Part shown: positions 6,201-14,373 of the stretch, piece by piece
Position numbering within the stretch: the first letter of the stretch is position 1
Layout: the number at the start of each line of letters is the position of its first letter
Assembly: GCA_029820915.1 (NCBI GenBank)
Contig: JALGUI010000019.1
Span: 1-17,785, forward strand
DNA: 17,785 nucleotides
From: Candidatus Zipacnadia bacterium
GTDB lineage: Bacteria > Armatimonadota > Zipacnadia > Zipacnadales > UBA5352
Reading direction: 5' to 3'
Made by a program: the position numbers and the translations under genes
Notes under the pieces: model-generated
The model's input: only the letters and a program-made list of their open reading frames with translations
What the model was told of the DNA's origin: nothing
Databases searched by the model: none

Positions 6201-8401
6201 TGGCCGCGGTCGCCTCCGCGTTGCGCCGATTCGGCGACTTCGCCCGGCACAACAGGTTCGCGCCCTTCCCCCACCCCCCGCCTGAGGACTCGCCGGTGGA
6301 GCGCCGCCGCTGGCTGGCCCTGATGATCGCCTGCTGGCTGACCATGGCGGGCGCGCTGATCGCCTCGACGGCGCTGATCGACAGCACGCTGCTGCTCGTG
6401 GAGCTCGCGGTGTTGACGCTCGCCGCCTTCCCGGTCGTCTGGCGGCTGCACTTCAGCCCCTTCCCGCGCTTCTGGCTGAATCACATCACGTTCCTCGCCG
6501 CACTCGTTCTCGGCATCATCCACTGGCGACTGGGCGCGTTCACCGGCGGGTCCGATGTCACGCGCCTGGTGGTCAGCTACCGAACCCTCGTCTCGCTCTT
6601 CTACTGGGTGATGGCCTTCCGCGCCTTCTCGCTGCGCAACGTCCGCGACCTGACCCAGACCGCGCTGCCGGCCGCCTCGGGCCTGCTGCTCGTGCTCATA
6701 GCCGCGCCGACGCCGACCGCCATCGCCGGCACGGCGCTGGTCATCGGCGGGACGCTGGCACTGCTGGCCGGCGAGCACACCGCGGTGAGGCTCGGCGACA
6801 TCGACGAGCGCGTCCCGGGCGGCCGCGTGAAGGGCGGCGCTTGGCGTCCCACCGTCAACTCGTGGCTGAGCCTGCTGCTGGCCGCGGCCGTGGCCGCGGC
6901 CATCATCGCGGCCGTGGCGGCGCGCTATGAGCCCTCGAACGAGCTGGCCCGGCGGCTGCGCCGGGAGCTGGCGTGGCGGCTTGCGCGCCTGATGATCCGA
7001 GAGGAGCACATGCCCTATGCGGCCGGGCCAACGCTCACTCTGGGCGGGCCCGCTCCCACGCCGCAGGACCGGCTGATGCTGGTGGTCAAGTGCGAGACTC
7101 CGGTGAAGGTGCGCACGGCGGTCTACGATATCTACGGCGGCGATCGCTGGCGCCGGAGCGAGCGGCAGTGGCGGCGCGTCAGGCCCGGCCGCGGTCTGTG
7201 GCGCCTGCCTCCGCCGGAGGATGTGGGCCTGTCGCCCGCGGTGACCGACGAGATCGAGGTCCAGATCACCACCAGCTACGGCTTCCTCGGGCTGCTGCCG
7301 GTGCCGTACTATGCGACGCAGGTCAACGTGGATGTTCCATCGCTGCGCGTGGACCGCGCCGGCATGGTCGCCTTCTCGGGCCACGTGCTGCCCGGCGACA
7401 CCTACGCCGCCCGGGTGGCGTTGCCGGCCGCAATCACGGCCCGGCCGGGGTCCGCCCCGCCACCGCGGACGGACATGGACTACACGCTGCAGTTGCCGGA
7501 TAGCTTGCCCCAAGGGGTGCGCAGGCTGGCCCGCAGGCTCGTGGCAGACGCGGAGGCCGACACGCCGACGACCATGGCAATCGCGATCGAGAACTACCTC
7601 CGGGATGAGGAGAACTTCACCTACGACCTCGAGGCGCCGTACGTGCCCCAGGGGCAGGACTACGTGGACCATTTCCTCCTCGTGAGCCGCCGCGGTTACT
7701 GCAACCACTTCGCCAGCTCCATGGCGGTGCTACTCAGAGTCCTGGGCGTCCCGGCTCGACTGGCGACCGGGTTCACCGCCGGGGAGTACAAGCCCGACCG
7801 CGATGTCTACGAGGTCCGCGATCAGGACGCGCACGCCTGGGTCGAGGCCTTCCTGCCCGACACCGGCTGGGTGGACTTCGACCCGACGCCCGACATCGAG
7901 CCGGAGGACGAGGCGCCGGCGGGAGGACTGCGGGATGGCCTGAGCGATCTGCGCGCCGCGCTGGGCTCGGCGACGGCGTGGGCGCGCTCGCACGCGCTCT
8001 TCGTCGGCGCCATGGCTGTCCTGCTCGCGGCGGTGGTCATCGCAGCCATAGCCGGCGCACGCTGGTACCGGCAGCGCGTACTTCCGCTACGCCCCGGCGC
8101 ACCCGCGGGAGATCGCGTCATCCACGCCTACGGTCAGGCGCTGCGGCTGCTCATGCGCGAGGGGCTCAGCCGCGCGCCGAGCGCCGCGCCGTGGGAGTTC
8201 CAGCGCGTCACCGCCAGCCAGGCGCCGCCGCTGGCACAGGAGCTTGCGGTCCTCACGGAGAAGTACGTCGGCGCTCGCTTCGGCGCCGGGCAGCCGCCTG
8301 ACGGGGATGCCGTGGCCGCCGAGGCGGCGCTCGTGCGATTGCGCGACGCGGTGTTGGAGCTTGGTGACGAGACCGACGAGGCCCCGGAGCGCCATGAGTA
8401 G
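6200..8401 (+). CDS. Transglutaminase-like membrane protein with C-terminal DUF4129 (TgpA type)
   Basis: The 733-residue protein has the architecture of TgpA-like proteins. Hydrophobic segments occupy about residues 38-60, 62-82, 95-112, 128-146, 155-190 and 221-242. A periplasmic transglutaminase domain carries the triad C501 (RRGYCNHF), H545 (DAHAWVEAF) and D561 (VDFDPTP). A last membrane segment lies at about 599-620, and a cytoplasmic DUF4129 helical region at about 640-715 ends with the typical APWEFQRV. Family knowledge: the thiol triad can support peptide or isopeptide cleavage or crosslinking, and Pseudomonas TgpA is essential, but its substrate is unknown. The start overlaps the DUF58 stop by one base and follows GGAGGTGGGG. 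It completes the MoxR-DUF58-transglutaminase trio. No truncation is seen and all three catalytic residues are present. Confidence 0.94.
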   Translation: MAAVASALRRFGDFARHNRFAPFPHPPPEDSPVERRRWLALMIACWLTMAGALIASTALIDSTLLLVELAVLTLAAFPVVWRLHFSPFPRFWLNHITFLAALVLGIIHWRLGAFTGGSDVTRLVVSYRTLVSLFYWVMAFRAFSLRNVRDLTQTALPAASGLLLVLIAAPTPTAIAGTALVIGGTLALLAGEHTAVRLGDIDERVPGGRVKGGAWRPTVNSWLSLLLAAAVAAAIIAAVAARYEPSNELARRLRRELAWRLARLMIREEHMPYAAGPTLTLGGPAPTPQDRLMLVVKCETPVKVRTAVYDIYGGDRWRRSERQWRRVRPGRGLWRLPPPEDVGLSPAVTDEIEVQITTSYGFLGLLPVPYYATQVNVDVPSLRVDRAGMVAFSGHVLPGDTYAARVALPAAITARPGSAPPPRTDMDYTLQLPDSLPQGVRRLARRLVADAEADTPTTMAIAIENYLRDEENFTYDLEAPYVPQGQDYVDHFLLVSRRGYCNHFASSMAVLLRVLGVPARLATGFTAGEYKPDRDVYEVRDQDAHAWVEAFLPDTGWVDFDPTPDIEPEDEAPAGGLRDGLSDLRAALGSATAWARSHALFVGAMAVLLAAVVIAAIAGARWYRQRVLPLRPGAPAGDRVIHAYGQALRLLMREGLSRAPSAAPWEFQRVTASQAPPLAQELAVLTEKYVGARFGAGQPPDGDAVAAEAALVRLRDAVLELGDETDEAPERHE

Positions 8402-8434
8402 TGCCTGCTCACGTAGGCCCGCCCGCCAACGACT

Positions 8435-8521
8435 CGACAGGCGAGGGCGCCTGTCGTACGAAGCTGTTGGTCGGAAGGGTAGCGGAGACCGATGTCGTAG
8501 TGCAGGCGCCCCCGCCTGCAC
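8435..8521. repeat. Inverted pair of REP-like palindromes (doublet 1)
   Basis: Two 22-base hairpins lie in the gap between the transglutaminase and esterase genes. The first pairs CGACAGGCG (8435-8443) with CGCCTGTCG (8448-8456) over AGGG. The second pairs GTGCAGGCG (8500-8508) with CGCCTGCAC (8513-8521) over CCCC. Read on the minus strand, the second matches the first over CAGGCGRGGGCGCCTG followed three bases later by TACGA. The two are therefore head-to-head copies of one element. The reading frame across this segment has only about 55 percent GC at third positions by hand count, so it is probably non-coding. Confidence 0.75.
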
Positions 8522-8552
8522 ACGCCGTTCATTGCCGACCGCAACACGCCGA

Positions 8553-11318
8553 TTGCCTCCAGTTGACACCAGGCCAGGCGCGTGGCGGCTTGTCGCCACG
8601 GGCGTCCTGCTTGCGATCGCGCTGGCGCCCGCCGCGGCGCCGGACGGCGTGTCACGTATCGTGGAGTACCGCTCGCCGCTCGACGACTCACTGCAGGCCT
8701 ACGGCGTCTATGTCCCCGCGACGTCCCCGCCATCGACGGCCGGCTATCCGGCGGTGCTGCACGGTCATGGCTACGGCTGGAGCGTCAGCAGCAGCTTCTC
8801 GAGCTTCACGCGCCGGTGGGCGGACGAGCACGGCTGGGTGATGATCCACCTCAACGCCCGCGGCCCCAACTTCTACGAGGGCGTGGGCGACATCGAGACC
8901 CTGAACGTGGTGGCCGACGCCGCCGCGCGCTTCGGGCTCGACCGCGACCGCATCTACATGACCGGCGGCTCGATGGGCGGGTCGGGCGCGCTGCGCCACG
9001 GCCTGCGCCACCCGGACGTGTTCGCGGCGGTCATGGGCGTGGATGGCTGGACCGACTTCCGCGAGTGGCACTACCACTGGTACGCCCGCACCGACTGCCG
9101 CGACCTCATCGAGGAGTTCCGGCGGCCGCTGCTCGAGGCGGCCTCGCCGCTCTACTGGGCCGAGCGCGGCAGGTGGGGCGCCATCGGCCACATCGTGGAC
9201 GGCAGCGACACCGTGGTGCTGCCCGAGAACGGTCTGCGCCTGCGCAACCGGCTCGTCGAGCTGGCCACGCGCGAGCCGGAGGCCTACGACTACCGGCTCA
9301 TCTTCAACCCGCTGCTCGGCCACGGCGGCGGCACCGACTACCGCGCCATCTACGGCTTCTTCCTCGGCCGAAGGCGCATCCTCGACCCGGACGGCTTCCG
9401 CGTGCAGACGACGGTGCTGGCCCACGGAGGGCTGTACTGGGGCCGCATCGACGGCTTCCTGACCGACGGAATGTCCGGCAGCCTCGAGGCCCACGCAGAG
9501 GGCGAGATAGTGGCCGCGGCTACGAGCAATCTCTCCGCATTCACGCTCTTCCTGGCGGCCGGTCCGGCGGTTGAGGCCGAGACGGTGCGCGTCTATGCCG
9601 ACGGCTTTCCGTGCTACGAGGGCCCGCCTGAGGCGGTGACCCTCCGCGCCGACACCGACGCTGCTGGGCAGGTCGTCGGCTGGCGGGTCAAGCCCGAGCC
9701 GCCGGCTCCGAGCAAGCGCCCCGGCATGTCCGGCCCCATCGGCGACGCCTTCGTCCGCCCCTTCCTCGTCGCCTACGCGACGGGGGGCGATCCCGAGGTC
9801 GTGGCGAGGCATCGGCTCGAGGCCGAGCAGTTCGCCAAGAGCTGGAACGACTTCATGGTGCACGCCCAGGCGGTCGAGGCCGTGCCCGAGGACGAGATCC
9901 ACGGCGCCGACGTCGCCTCGCACAGCATCGTGCTCTTCGGCAGCCTCGACTCGAGCTCGCTGCTGCGCCGTGCCGACGCCGCGCACCCGCTGCCCGTGCG
10001 CATCGGCGAAGGCGGCGTCATCGTCCGCGATCCGCTGCACGGCGAGCGGCGCTACCTGGGCGAGAAGTTCGGCGGCATGGTGTGCTATCCCAACCCGCTA
10101 ACGGGCTTCTCGACCTACCTGGTCGTCGTCAACCGCCGCGTGTTCATGAAGCCCGAGGGCGGCTCGCCGCAGCTCCTCGGCTACGACCTTGAGAAGCTGC
10201 CGTGGGCCTATCCTGACTACGTGGTCTTCAACACCGATCAGTCCGAGCTGCCCTTCGTGCTCAACGTCAACAACAAGCCGCCGGTGACCTGCTGCGAGGC
10301 CGCCTACTTCGTCGAGGCCGGCTTCTTCGACGAGCACTGGCGGATCGACCGCGGCCTTGAGTTGCGCCGTGTTCGGCGCCAGAAGCCCAAGCCGCACCGC
10401 CTCGTCCACATCGCCGAGCTCAGACTGGACGACGAGGACGACGCCCCGACCGCGCGGGTGCGCATCTGCGACTCCGCCGCGAAGCCGGTACACACGGCGC
10501 GCGTGACCGGGCGCTGGTGGGGCGATGGCGAGGCCGTGGCATCGGCCTCAACCGACGAGGACGGCCGTGCCGCCTTCCCGGCGCCACCGGGCCTGAGTCT
10601 CGACCGCTGCAGCTTCGAGGTGGTCAACGTGATGGCCACCGGCTGCACGTACGACCCGACGGCCGACGTCGCCCGCTGCCTGGCTCCAGGCGAACTGTCG
10701 CCGCGCGGGCTCGACCTGATGCTGCTCACCGACCGACCGACCGTTGCGCCCGAGGATGCGGTCGAGTTGCGCCTGGCGGTGTACAACAGCACGCCCTGGC
10801 CCAGCGAGGTCGAGGTGCGGCCGGCGGCGCCGTCGGGCCGGGTGCTGCCCGGCCGGCAGGCGCTGCGCCTGCCCGGGGCGGGCCGGGGCGAGGTCCGCTT
10901 CGCCTGGCGGCCGGAGATCCGCGAGCCGGGACCCGCGACGTTGCGCGTGGAGGCCATCGCTCACGGCGGCGCGCCGGCGTCGGCGGCGCTGCCGGTGACC
11001 GTCCAGGTGCTGCCGTCGCGCGGCCTGCCGGTCACGATCACCGAGGCCAAGGGGACCGACATCGAGTGGGGGCAGCCCTGGAAGGTGAGGGCGACGCTGC
11101 GCAGCCACGGCTGCGAGCCGGTTCTGGCCACCGTGCATTGTGCCATCCTGGAGGCCCGGCGCTTCCCGGCGGCGAAGAGAGTGCTGATCCCGGCCGGGGC
11201 GACGGTGACCACCGAGTGGACGGGCGAGGACCGGCTGGACAAGGGCGAGTACACGGTGCGGGTGAGCGTCGAGCAGGGCTTCGGCATCACCGCCACCGGG
11301 GAGTTCGCCGTTCGCTGA
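8553..11318 (+). CDS. Large secreted alpha/beta-hydrolase (S9 peptidase / PHB depolymerase-like esterase) with C-terminal beta domains
   Basis: The product is about 921 residues. After a signal peptide (hydrophobic core LVATGVLLAIALA, about 13-25) comes an alpha/beta-hydrolase domain: oxyanion-loop HGHGYGW (70-76), nucleophile elbow GGSMGG with S140, probable acid D219 in GSDTVV and H257 in LLGHGGG, a complete triad. A second domain (about 385-560) contains MSGPIGDAF and a later VLFGSLDSSSLL. I associate these with exported prolyl-oligopeptidase-type hydrolases of planctomycetes. The rest, about 630-921, is beta-rich and ends in Ig-like or CARDB-like repeats, probably for binding. It probably acts outside the cytoplasm on an ester or peptide substrate; specificity is unknown. 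The start is uncertain: TTG 8553 gives a normal signal peptide but has no clear Shine-Dalgarno. ATG 8394 has GGAG and overlaps the previous stop, but would add 53 Arg-rich residues across the palindromes. TTG 8532 is also possible. Confidence 0.82.
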   Translation: MPPVDTRPGAWRLVATGVLLAIALAPAAAPDGVSRIVEYRSPLDDSLQAYGVYVPATSPPSTAGYPAVLHGHGYGWSVSSSFSSFTRRWADEHGWVMIHLNARGPNFYEGVGDIETLNVVADAAARFGLDRDRIYMTGGSMGGSGALRHGLRHPDVFAAVMGVDGWTDFREWHYHWYARTDCRDLIEEFRRPLLEAASPLYWAERGRWGAIGHIVDGSDTVVLPENGLRLRNRLVELATREPEAYDYRLIFNPLLGHGGGTDYRAIYGFFLGRRRILDPDGFRVQTTVLAHGGLYWGRIDGFLTDGMSGSLEAHAEGEIVAAATSNLSAFTLFLAAGPAVEAETVRVYADGFPCYEGPPEAVTLRADTDAAGQVVGWRVKPEPPAPSKRPGMSGPIGDAFVRPFLVAYATGGDPEVVARHRLEAEQFAKSWNDFMVHAQAVEAVPEDEIHGADVASHSIVLFGSLDSSSLLRRADAAHPLPVRIGEGGVIVRDPLHGERRYLGEKFGGMVCYPNPLTGFSTYLVVVNRRVFMKPEGGSPQLLGYDLEKLPWAYPDYVVFNTDQSELPFVLNVNNKPPVTCCEAAYFVEAGFFDEHWRIDRGLELRRVRRQKPKPHRLVHIAELRLDDEDDAPTARVRICDSAAKPVHTARVTGRWWGDGEAVASASTDEDGRAAFPAPPGLSLDRCSFEVVNVMATGCTYDPTADVARCLAPGELSPRGLDLMLLTDRPTVAPEDAVELRLAVYNSTPWPSEVEVRPAAPSGRVLPGRQALRLPGAGRGEVRFAWRPEIREPGPATLRVEAIAHGGAPASAALPVTVQVLPSRGLPVTITEAKGTDIEWGQPWKVRATLRSHGCEPVLATVHCAILEARRFPAAKRVLIPAGATVTTEWTGEDRLDKGEYTVRVSVEQGFGITATGEFAVR

Positions 11319-11331
11319 TGGGAGCGGGCAG

Positions 11332-12468
11332 ATGATCCGCGCAACAGTGCCACCGACCGTGATGCTCACGCTCGTTGCCGCCGTGGCATGGGCGGCCCCC
11401 GTGCTCCGGCACGAGGGCACCGACACCGTAACGCAAGTCGTGCTCTACACCGGCGCCCCCAATGCGCTGGTACGGCAGTCGTCGATGGTGCGGCTGCACG
11501 AGGGCGCCAACTCGCTGACCTTCGAGTGGGCCACCGACAAGATCGACGCCGTCGGCGTGCGTCTGCACGCGCCGGCGGGTGTGGCGGTCGGGGAGATGAT
11601 CAGGCCCGCCGGAGCCGACAAGGCGCTTCAGTGGACGCTGACCTCGCAGGCCGACGGCATCGTGCCCGTCACCATGGTGTACGGGCTCGCCGGCGTCAAG
11701 TGGGCGCCCCGCTATCGGCTGACCTGGACGCCGGGAGCGGACGAGGCCGTGCTGCGCGGCTACGTGACGGTGACCAACGAGAGCGGCGTTGAGCTCGCCG
11801 GCGTGCGCGCTCAGCTTGTTCTCGGGCGCCCGGGGGTCGCTGTGCCCGAGCAGGGCGGCCAGCCGACCTTCCCCATCACGGGCCTCGACGCGCTGTCGCC
11901 GGGGGCGTCCGTGAGGGCGAGCCTCCTGGCGCCCATGACGCTCGGCGCGCGCCTCATCCACCGCATCGACTCGGAGCGCGCGCCCGAGCAGGTGCGCCGG
12001 TGGCTGGGCATCCAGCCTCCGACAGCGGGCGGGCTCGGACGCGAGGTTCTGCCGCCCGGCCCGATGACGGTCATCGTGGACGACGGCGGCGAGTTCGAGG
12101 AGATGATCGCGGCGGAGCTGCGCTATGAGCCGGGCGAGGAGTTCGAGGTTGACCTCGGCGTGGCCCGCGATATCCTGGTCGAGCGTCGGTTGCTCGAGCG
12201 CTCCACGCTCCGCCTCGAGTTCGACCGCCTGGGGCGGGTCAGCGGCTTCGACACCATCGAGCGCTACGAGTTGCAGGTGCGCAACCTGAGCGCGGCCGAC
12301 GCCGACCTCGAGGTCGTCGAGACCGTCCTCGCCCCCTGGGACTTCGAGACGGACGCGCTGCACGTGAACGAGGCGGGGCGCGTGGTCATGCACCTGCGCG
12401 TCCCGACAGGCGGCGACGGGCTGCTGCAGTTCACACTCACCAAGCACTCGGGCACGCGCATCCCGTAG
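11332..12468 (+). CDS. Exported DUF4139-like beta protein
   Basis: The 378-residue protein starts with a signal peptide (hydrophobic core about 8-20, cleavage likely after AWA at 21). An N-terminal beta segment reads QVVLYTGAPNALVRQ and ends in LHEGANSLTF (35-64). The DUF4139 core follows: VTMVYGLAGVKWAPRYRL (113-130), then GYVTVTNESGVELAGV (143-158) and QLVLG (161-165). This pattern is typical of the family often labelled mucoidy inhibitor A-like, whose function is poorly known. The C-terminal half ends with another beta domain (RYELQVRNLS and following), similar to the end of such proteins. No catalytic motif is seen. ATG is preceded by GGGAG seven bases away and lies 13 bases after the esterase stop, so the two are almost certainly co-expressed. 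It is probably periplasmic or surface-located. The gene ends before a strong symmetric hairpin. Confidence 0.82.
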   Translation: MIRATVPPTVMLTLVAAVAWAAPVLRHEGTDTVTQVVLYTGAPNALVRQSSMVRLHEGANSLTFEWATDKIDAVGVRLHAPAGVAVGEMIRPAGADKALQWTLTSQADGIVPVTMVYGLAGVKWAPRYRLTWTPGADEAVLRGYVTVTNESGVELAGVRAQLVLGRPGVAVPEQGGQPTFPITGLDALSPGASVRASLLAPMTLGARLIHRIDSERAPEQVRRWLGIQPPTAGGLGREVLPPGPMTVIVDDGGEFEEMIAAELRYEPGEEFEVDLGVARDILVERRLLERSTLRLEFDRLGRVSGFDTIERYELQVRNLSAADADLEVVETVLAPWDFETDALHVNEAGRVVMHLRVPTGGDGLLQFTLTKHSGTRIP

Positions 12469-12492
12469 CGGCAACCCGTATGCCGACACATG

Positions 12493-12526
12493 ACGGCGGC
12501 GGAGCCATCACCGGCTCCGCCGCCGT
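12493..12526. terminator. Bidirectional hairpin terminator between convergent genes
   Basis: A perfect 14-bp stem joins ACGGCGGCGGAGCC (12493-12506) to GGCTCCGCCGCCGT (12513-12526) with loop ATCACC. It lies in the 76-base gap between the stops of the DUF4139-like gene and the NagB-like gene and can end transcription from both sides. T tracts are absent or very short on either strand, as is common at high GC. Confidence 0.78.
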
Positions 12527-12544
12527 TCTGCGCCTCGGGTGTGG

Positions 12545-13465
12545 CTACGACATGTCGATCTCGACGTTGTCGGCGACGCCGCCGAGGATCGTGTAGTCGG
12601 TGCGCGCGTCCTGCAGGATCGAGCCCGGGACGAACTTGCTGACCGGGCCATGGGCGACGAGGCGCGCGATGAAGCGCTGCCAGCTCATCGGCGTGGCGGG
12701 CCCGCACATGCCGTCGAGCCAGAAGCTGCGGTGCCTGGCGCCCATGATGTCGGCGGGCGCGATGGTCGCGGCCTTGGGCGGCACCCACGACCAGTCGCCG
12801 CCGAAGCTGTGCAGGGCGTTCTGCATGATGGTCATCGGCGTCAGCTCGACGATGCGCGCAGTCGCGGCCTTGTACTCGTCCATGCTGTCGAACTCGTGGC
12901 CGAGGCTCGACTCCCAGAAGGCGATGTGGCCGCACCAGCCGATGCCGCCGTAGCAGCAGTCGGCGCCGCCCGTGTCGGCGATCATCTGCGAGTAGTCGCC
13001 GATGTTGTCGCTGTCCGGGAAGTGGATGTTCTCGTCGGGCGGCCGCAGGGCCTCGTCGATGCGGCCGAACAGGCCCGCCCACATCGCGGTCGCGAAGGAG
13101 CCCTCCCACTCGGCGGGCGCGGTGATGCCGTCCTCGTCGGCGTACTCGTCCATGTTGAAGGTCACGAGGTGGCTGCAGTCGATGCCGAGCCGGTTGATGA
13201 TCTCGGCGGCCACGGCGTACTGCGGGACCGGCCCGACCGGCAGGATCAGCACACACTCGCGGTTCTCGTCCCGAGCCTGCACGATTCTGGTCACGATGTC
13301 GGTCGCGAACGAGCCGTAGAACTCCGCCGTGTCCTCGACCACCCGAATCTGGAAGTCCGGGCTCGGGTGGTTCGTGATCTCCTCCCTGGTGATCGCGCGC
13401 ACGCGCGCGCACTCCTCCGCGTCCTGGAAGTCGATGAACTTCGAGAGCGCCGGCATGAAGGCCAT
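12545..13465 (-). CDS. Glucosamine-6-phosphate isomerase (NagB)-like protein
   Basis: The 306-residue protein follows the NagB/SugarP isomerase pattern but is longer than the usual 240-270 residues. Landmarks are ILPVGPVPQY (74-83) at the phosphate loop, TFNMDEY (102-108) with D106 matching the proton-transfer Asp72 of E. coli NagB, GIGWCGHIAFWE (174-185) at the position of GVDGHIAFNE, and a C-terminal GPVSKFVPGSILQ (273-285) matching the end of NagB. H180 and E185 match H143 and E148 of NagB, but the Asp141 equivalent is Cys178. The family converts glucosamine-6-phosphate to fructose-6-phosphate and ammonia. With the changed residue and the altered phosphate loop, a different substrate or activity is possible. 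ATG is preceded by AAGGAGGG seven bases away, the strongest ribosome-binding site in the window, which suggests high expression. Cytoplasmic. No amino-sugar genes are adjacent. Confidence 0.85.
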   Translation of the reverse strand: MAFMPALSKFIDFQDAEECARVRAITREEITNHPSPDFQIRVVEDTAEFYGSFATDIVTRIVQARDENRECVLILPVGPVPQYAVAAEIINRLGIDCSHLVTFNMDEYADEDGITAPAEWEGSFATAMWAGLFGRIDEALRPPDENIHFPDSDNIGDYSQMIADTGGADCCYGGIGWCGHIAFWESSLGHEFDSMDEYKAATARIVELTPMTIMQNALHSFGGDWSWVPPKAATIAPADIMGARHRSFWLDGMCGPATPMSWQRFIARLVAHGPVSKFVPGSILQDARTDYTILGGVADNVEIDMS

Positions 13466-13611
13466 CGGAATACCCTCCTTGTTCCTGGCCCCAGCATCCT
13501 ATGCGCGCGGCGCGCGCCTGGGTCCTGTTCCCTCGTGCCACAGGCGATTCGCTCCGCGCCGGCGAATATCCTCCATTGACCGACGGTTGCCCCCGTTGGA
13601 GGCGTGAAGCG
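13466..13611. other. Divergent intergenic region between the NagB-like and HsdS-like genes
   Basis: It should contain promoters for both flanking genes. A TATCCT hexamer at about 13566-13571 could be a -10 element for the plus-strand gene but lacks a clear -35. A GC-only alternating run (about 13503-13517, GCGCGCGGCGCGCGC) is palindromic. Nothing else stands out. Confidence 0.3.
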
Positions 13612-14304
13612 GTGTTCATAGCGTACCGACCGCAGGACGACGGGCTCGTCGAGCGACTCGACCCCGGCCACTGGCACCCGGCCTATGATGCCATCCTGGC
13701 CGAGTGCGCGCTCCCCATGACGCCTCTGGGCGAGTTCATCGAGCACATCACCTACGGCGCCATCGTTACCGGCCGCAGGCCACCGCACGACCCGGGCGGT
13801 CTGCCCCTCGTTGGCCAGGGCGCGCTGCGGCCCAGCGGCGTCGATCTCGACGGCGTCACCCGCGTTCCCGCGGACACGCCGTGGGCGCTTGAACGCGCGC
13901 GCGTCCGACCGGGCGACCTGCTCATCGCGCGCTCCGGCGCCGGTTCACTGGAGAAGAACCGCCTCGCCGTCTGCCACGAGGACGCCCCAGCGGTCGTGGA
14001 CTGCTTCGTGGACCTCGTGCGCCTGCGCGGCATTGCTCCCGACTTCGTGGCGGCGTTCCTGCGCACGCGCTTCGGCTGGGCGCAGATCCATCGGATGCTC
14101 AATGGCGTCGGCCCCGCGAACCTGAGCTTCGACGAGATCCGCTCGCTGCGCGTGCCACAGCTCCCGGACGACCTGCAGCAGCAGGTCGTCCGGCGCCACG
14201 CCGACGAGGTGCTGCCGCCGCACCGGGCGCGGCGCTTCGATGACGCCAAGGGCGCGGTGCGGCGCATCGTCGCCGACCTCGAAGCGCGCCTCACCGCCGG
14301 ATAG
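13612..14304 (+). CDS. Orphan type I restriction specificity (HsdS)-like single target-recognition-domain protein
   Basis: The 230-residue protein resembles one half of a type I S subunit (Methylase_S family). ERLDPGHWHPAY (14-25) opens it as in S subunits and N6-adenine methylase C-termini. RVRPGDLLIARSGAG (97-111) is the typical TRD core, FVAAFLRTRFGWAQI (145-159) the following helix, and NGVGPANLSFDEIRSL then VPQLPDDLQQQVV (164-193) the end of the TRD. The last helical stretch (about 186-228) corresponds to the conserved spacer. Family S subunits have two TRDs in about 400 residues and recognise DNA for HsdM and HsdR; here there is one TRD and neither partner is next to it. The start GTG 13612 is supported by GGAGG nine bases upstream. 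It could be a remnant, a half-S that dimerises, or a stand-alone DNA-binding protein. DNA binding itself is inferred. Confidence 0.75.
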   Translation: MFIAYRPQDDGLVERLDPGHWHPAYDAILAECALPMTPLGEFIEHITYGAIVTGRRPPHDPGGLPLVGQGALRPSGVDLDGVTRVPADTPWALERARVRPGDLLIARSGAGSLEKNRLAVCHEDAPAVVDCFVDLVRLRGIAPDFVAAFLRTRFGWAQIHRMLNGVGPANLSFDEIRSLRVPQLPDDLQQQVVRRHADEVLPPHRARRFDDAKGAVRRIVADLEARLTAG

Positions 14305-14373
14305 CCCTTCCGCTGCGTGCAGGTGACGGGCGCGTCGCTGCGAACTACCCCGGAGCGCATCGGTCAGCAGACC

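Noticed and set aside
5678..7708. A 676-codon open frame on the minus strand across the DUF58 and transglutaminase genes, and similar long antisense frames at 8688-10040, 11287-12489 and 19-1311
   Set aside because: These mirror high third-position GC in the real genes. Their translations are Arg, His, Gly and Ala-rich with no recognisable motifs, while the opposite frames show complete family signatures.
13503..13517. GCGCGCGGCGCGCGC run as an operator
   Set aside because: Alternating GC runs are expected often at this base composition, and no second half-site or regulator gene supports it.
13501..13611. N-terminal extension of the HsdS-like protein by 37 residues
   Set aside because: The segment is Arg-rich with no TRD similarity and lies in the divergent promoter region; GTG 13612 has GGAGG at a proper distance.
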